A stretch of DNA of 7,414 bases from Vicinamibacteria bacterium (GTDB lineage: Bacteria > Acidobacteriota > Vicinamibacteria > Fen-336 > JAGNNV01): assembly GCA_016650185.1 (NCBI GenBank), contig JAENWE010000196.1, positions 1-7,414 on the forward strand, written 5' to 3'. The position numbers and the translations under genes were made by a program. The notes beneath the pieces were generated by a model. It saw only the letters and a list, made by a program, of their open reading frames with translations, was not told the DNA's origin and searched no databases. Below, in pieces: positions 6,096-7,414 of this stretch (position 1 is the stretch's first letter; each line of letters starts with the position of its first letter).

Positions 6096-6505
6096 CAGAC
6101 TCCGGGCGCGGATGGCGGTCAGGCCGACGCCCGCGGTGAGGATCCAGACGTCCGCACGATCACTGAACCGTTGGACCAGCCCGAGCAGGTCATCGAAGAG
6201 CAGAAGCGGTTCGCCTCCACTCAGGAAGAGTTGCGCGGTTCCCGAAAGACACGATTTGCTCCCCGATCGCCTGCAGCTCGGCCGCGGACAGCGCCTCGTG
6301 CGGTCCGAGAGCCTTCCACTCGAAGCAATGCTCACAGAGCAGGCCGCAAAGGTTGGTGATCGCGAAGATCGCGGTCTGGACCGCTGGAGCCGGGTCCGCG
6401 GGATTGAGCGCGCCCGATCTCGTTCCCCATGAACCGGTCGAAGGCCCGGCTGGGGAACCCGGGGGCATACAACGCGAAGAAGGCTCGTCCCTGCGCGGTC
6501 GCTTA

Positions 6506-6697
6506 GCGTTTCACCTTCGGCTGTCGGGTGCGGGCCCACCCCGCTCTGAGTCGCGGCCCCAACCTGTCGGAAGTCCATCGTGGGCGGGTGCTGCCTGAGG
6601 GCCTGGATGCATCCCCGTCCGTGGTGCAGGGCAACCTGACCATTCAGGATTCGGTTTCCTCATGAATGTTCCGGGCCATCGGGCTCTGGCGCTTTCT
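6506..6697. other. Intergenic stretch without a supported gene
   Basis: 192 bp between the radical SAM remnant and the trpG stop. Short frames exist on both strands. A minus-strand ATG frame starting near 6663 reads MRKPNPEWSGCPAP. A plus-strand frame ends NLTIQDSVSS at 6665. Neither has a Shine-Dalgarno or a recognisable family, so neither is called. It may hold degraded 5' sequence of the remnant. Confidence 0.4.
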
Positions 6698-7279
6698 TCA
6701 GGGGCTCCAGGTTCGGGTCAGTCGGACGAAGTTTTGGAGCAACCGGTGTCCATCGGGGGTGAGGACCGATTCGGGATGAAACTGAACGCCGAACAGGGGG
6801 CGCTGGGTGTGACGAACGCCCATCACCGTGCCCTGAGACGTCCAAGCGGTCACCTGAAGGACTTCGGGAAGAGATGCCGCTTCCGCGACCAGAGAGTGAT
6901 AGCGGCCGGCGGGGAAGGGGGAGGGAAGTCCAAGAAAGAGGTCCTGGTGGTTGTGTTCGACAGCCGAGGCCTTGCCGTGACGCGGTTCGTCCGCCCGAAC
7001 CACACGGCCTCCAAACGCAGCAACGATGGCTTGATGCCCCAGGCAGACGCCCAGGATCGGCACGATCGCCGAGAGCGCCCGGATGGCCGCGATGGTAATC
7101 CCGGCGGTCTCGGGACGACCGGGGCCGGGTGAGAGGACAAGAGCCGTGGGTCGCAGGGCTTTCAGGCCCTCGATATCAATGGCGTCGTTGCGAAAGACGC
7201 ATATGTCCTCCCCCATGGAACCGAGAGACTGAACAAGGTTGAAGACAAACGAATCGAAGTTGTCGATGACCAGGATCAT
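6698..7279 (-). CDS. trpG/pabA: Anthranilate/aminodeoxychorismate synthase glutamine amidotransferase subunit
   Basis: Class I glutamine amidotransferase subunit that releases ammonia from glutamine for a chorismate-using partner (TrpE for tryptophan, PabB for folate); cytoplasmic. The 193-residue length is standard. It begins MILVIDNFDSFVFNLVQ, the diagnostic TrpG/PabA start. It has LSPGPGRPETAG (49-60), the nucleophile elbow GVCLGHQ with C79, HGK (101-103), RYHSLV (126-131), and FGVQFHPESV with H168 and E170. The catalytic triad is complete. TrpG and PabA cannot be told apart from this sequence, and one protein serves both pathways in many bacteria. No trpE, pabB or other trp gene is visible. 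The ATG at 7279 gives the expected N-terminus but has no Shine-Dalgarno. Instead, the 46-bp repeat begins at that codon, and the trpG frame stays open through the repeat to the window end. Confidence 0.93.
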   Translation of the reverse strand: MILVIDNFDSFVFNLVQSLGSMGEDICVFRNDAIDIEGLKALRPTALVLSPGPGRPETAGITIAAIRALSAIVPILGVCLGHQAIVAAFGGRVVRADEPRHGKASAVEHNHQDLFLGLPSPFPAGRYHSLVAEAASLPEVLQVTAWTSQGTVMGVRHTQRPLFGVQFHPESVLTPDGHRLLQNFVRLTRTWSP

Positions 7280-7414
7280 TCGTTTAGCCGGGGGGCCGCA
7301 GACGTAGGCCCGCTTGTGCTCAGCCCCCCGGACCCCCGCGCTCCGACCGAAGTGAATTCGGCCTCCGCTTCGTTTAGCCGGGGGGCCGCAGACGTAGGCC
7401 CGCTTGTGCTCAGC
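7279..7414. repeat. 90-bp tandem repeat: one full unit plus a 46-bp partial copy
   Basis: The segment 7279-7324 recurs without a mismatch at 7369-7414, where the window ends, giving a 90-bp period (46-bp repeat, 44-bp intervening part). The intervening part cannot be checked for repetition because only one is present. Inside the unit, CCGGGGGGC (7288-7296) pairs with GCCCCCCGG (7323-7331). GGGCC/GGCCC (7293-7297 and 7307-7311) offers a competing inner hairpin. CCGAA/TTCGG (7347-7351 and 7357-7361) gives a third. Read on the minus strand in the trpG frame the unit has no stop in its 30 codons and contains AEHKRAYVCGPPAKR twice. It could be a dispersed intergenic repeat family, an upstream coding repeat, or an assembly-graph loop. 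Confidence 0.85.

Larger units (their letters stand above)
6012..6502 (-). pseudogene. Radical SAM protein remnant, frameshifted and truncated
   Basis: Remnant of an iron-sulfur radical SAM enzyme, which would cleave S-adenosylmethionine to start radical chemistry; substrate unknown. Three minus-strand frames carry successive parts. From 6502 to about 6407 one frame reads AFFALYAPGFPSRAFDRFMG. A second (about 6412-6240) reads AIFAITNLCGLLCEHCFEWK, with the cluster motif Cx3CxxC at 6348-6325. A third (about 6240-6080) reads TAQLFLSGGEPLL, with the SAM-binding GGEP motif, then WILTAGVGLTAIRARSLRGAGLT. The first shift fits loss of one GC pair in the GCGCGC run near 6406-6415. The second fits one extra A in GGGAACC at 6237-6243. 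After GAGLT the similarity ends at a strong hairpin; the frame stops at 6012. Only about 140 of an expected 300 or more residues remain, and the 5' end is not defined (TAA at 6505-6503 in the first frame). Assembly errors could explain the shifts but not the missing C-terminal half. Confidence 0.75.

Noticed and set aside
7279..7414. CRISPR-like repeat-spacer-repeat (46-bp repeat, 44-bp spacer)
   Set aside because: Only two copies are present, the repeat is longer than usual for CRISPR, the intervening part shares hairpins with the repeat, and no cas gene is near. A tandem 90-bp unit explains it better; long reads with differing spacers would reopen this.

Overview
GC-rich bacterial DNA with dense coding on both strands. 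The 699-residue secreted VWFA-type protein has the layout of the 'VWFA-related Acidobacterial domain' family, which makes an acidobacterial or similar soil or sediment lineage the best guess. This is inference, since no rRNA or other phylogenetic marker gene is complete here. The left edge cuts a housekeeping gene (serS). The right edge stops exactly at the end of a 46-bp repeat copy, which is how a contig broken by a repeat often ends.

Layout. (1) 1-624, minus: 5' half of serS, GTG start. (2) 706-1584, plus: galU, divergent from serS across 81 bp. (3) 1604-3703, minus: exported VWFA-related protein, converging on galU with a 19-bp gap. (4) 3841-5151, minus: membrane-anchored SGNH/GDSL hydrolase-like protein, 137 bp upstream of the VWFA gene and in the same direction. 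(5) 5206-6067: a vapB-vapC toxin-antitoxin pair (minus) between two diverged 48-bp direct repeats. (6) 6012-6502, minus: decayed remnant of a radical SAM gene, carrying the Cx3CxxC and SGGEP motifs in different frames. (7) 6698-7279, minus: complete glutamine amidotransferase of the TrpG/PabA type. (8) 7279-7414: one 90-bp tandem-repeat unit plus a 46-bp partial second copy, directly abutting the trpG start codon.

Functionally, serS, galU and trpG/pabA are core metabolism: Ser-tRNA charging, UDP-glucose supply, and anthranilate or p-aminobenzoate synthesis. The SGNH and VWFA genes make envelope or exported proteins and could share a transcript. The stretch from about 5190 to 6700, plus the right end, looks like a small accessory or recombining zone, with a toxin-antitoxin module, imperfect direct repeats, strong hairpins and a broken gene.

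No gene was found in 625-705, 3704-3840, 5152-5268 (apart from the repeat) or 6506-6697. All are shorter than 300 bp. No tRNA, rRNA, CRISPR array, insertion sequence or convincing intrinsic terminator was seen. The least ordinary items are the 90-bp repeat, whose length is a whole number of codons and which stays open in the trpG frame, and the pair of repeats around vapBC, whose differences fall mostly at third codon positions of a plus-strand frame ending in a stop.
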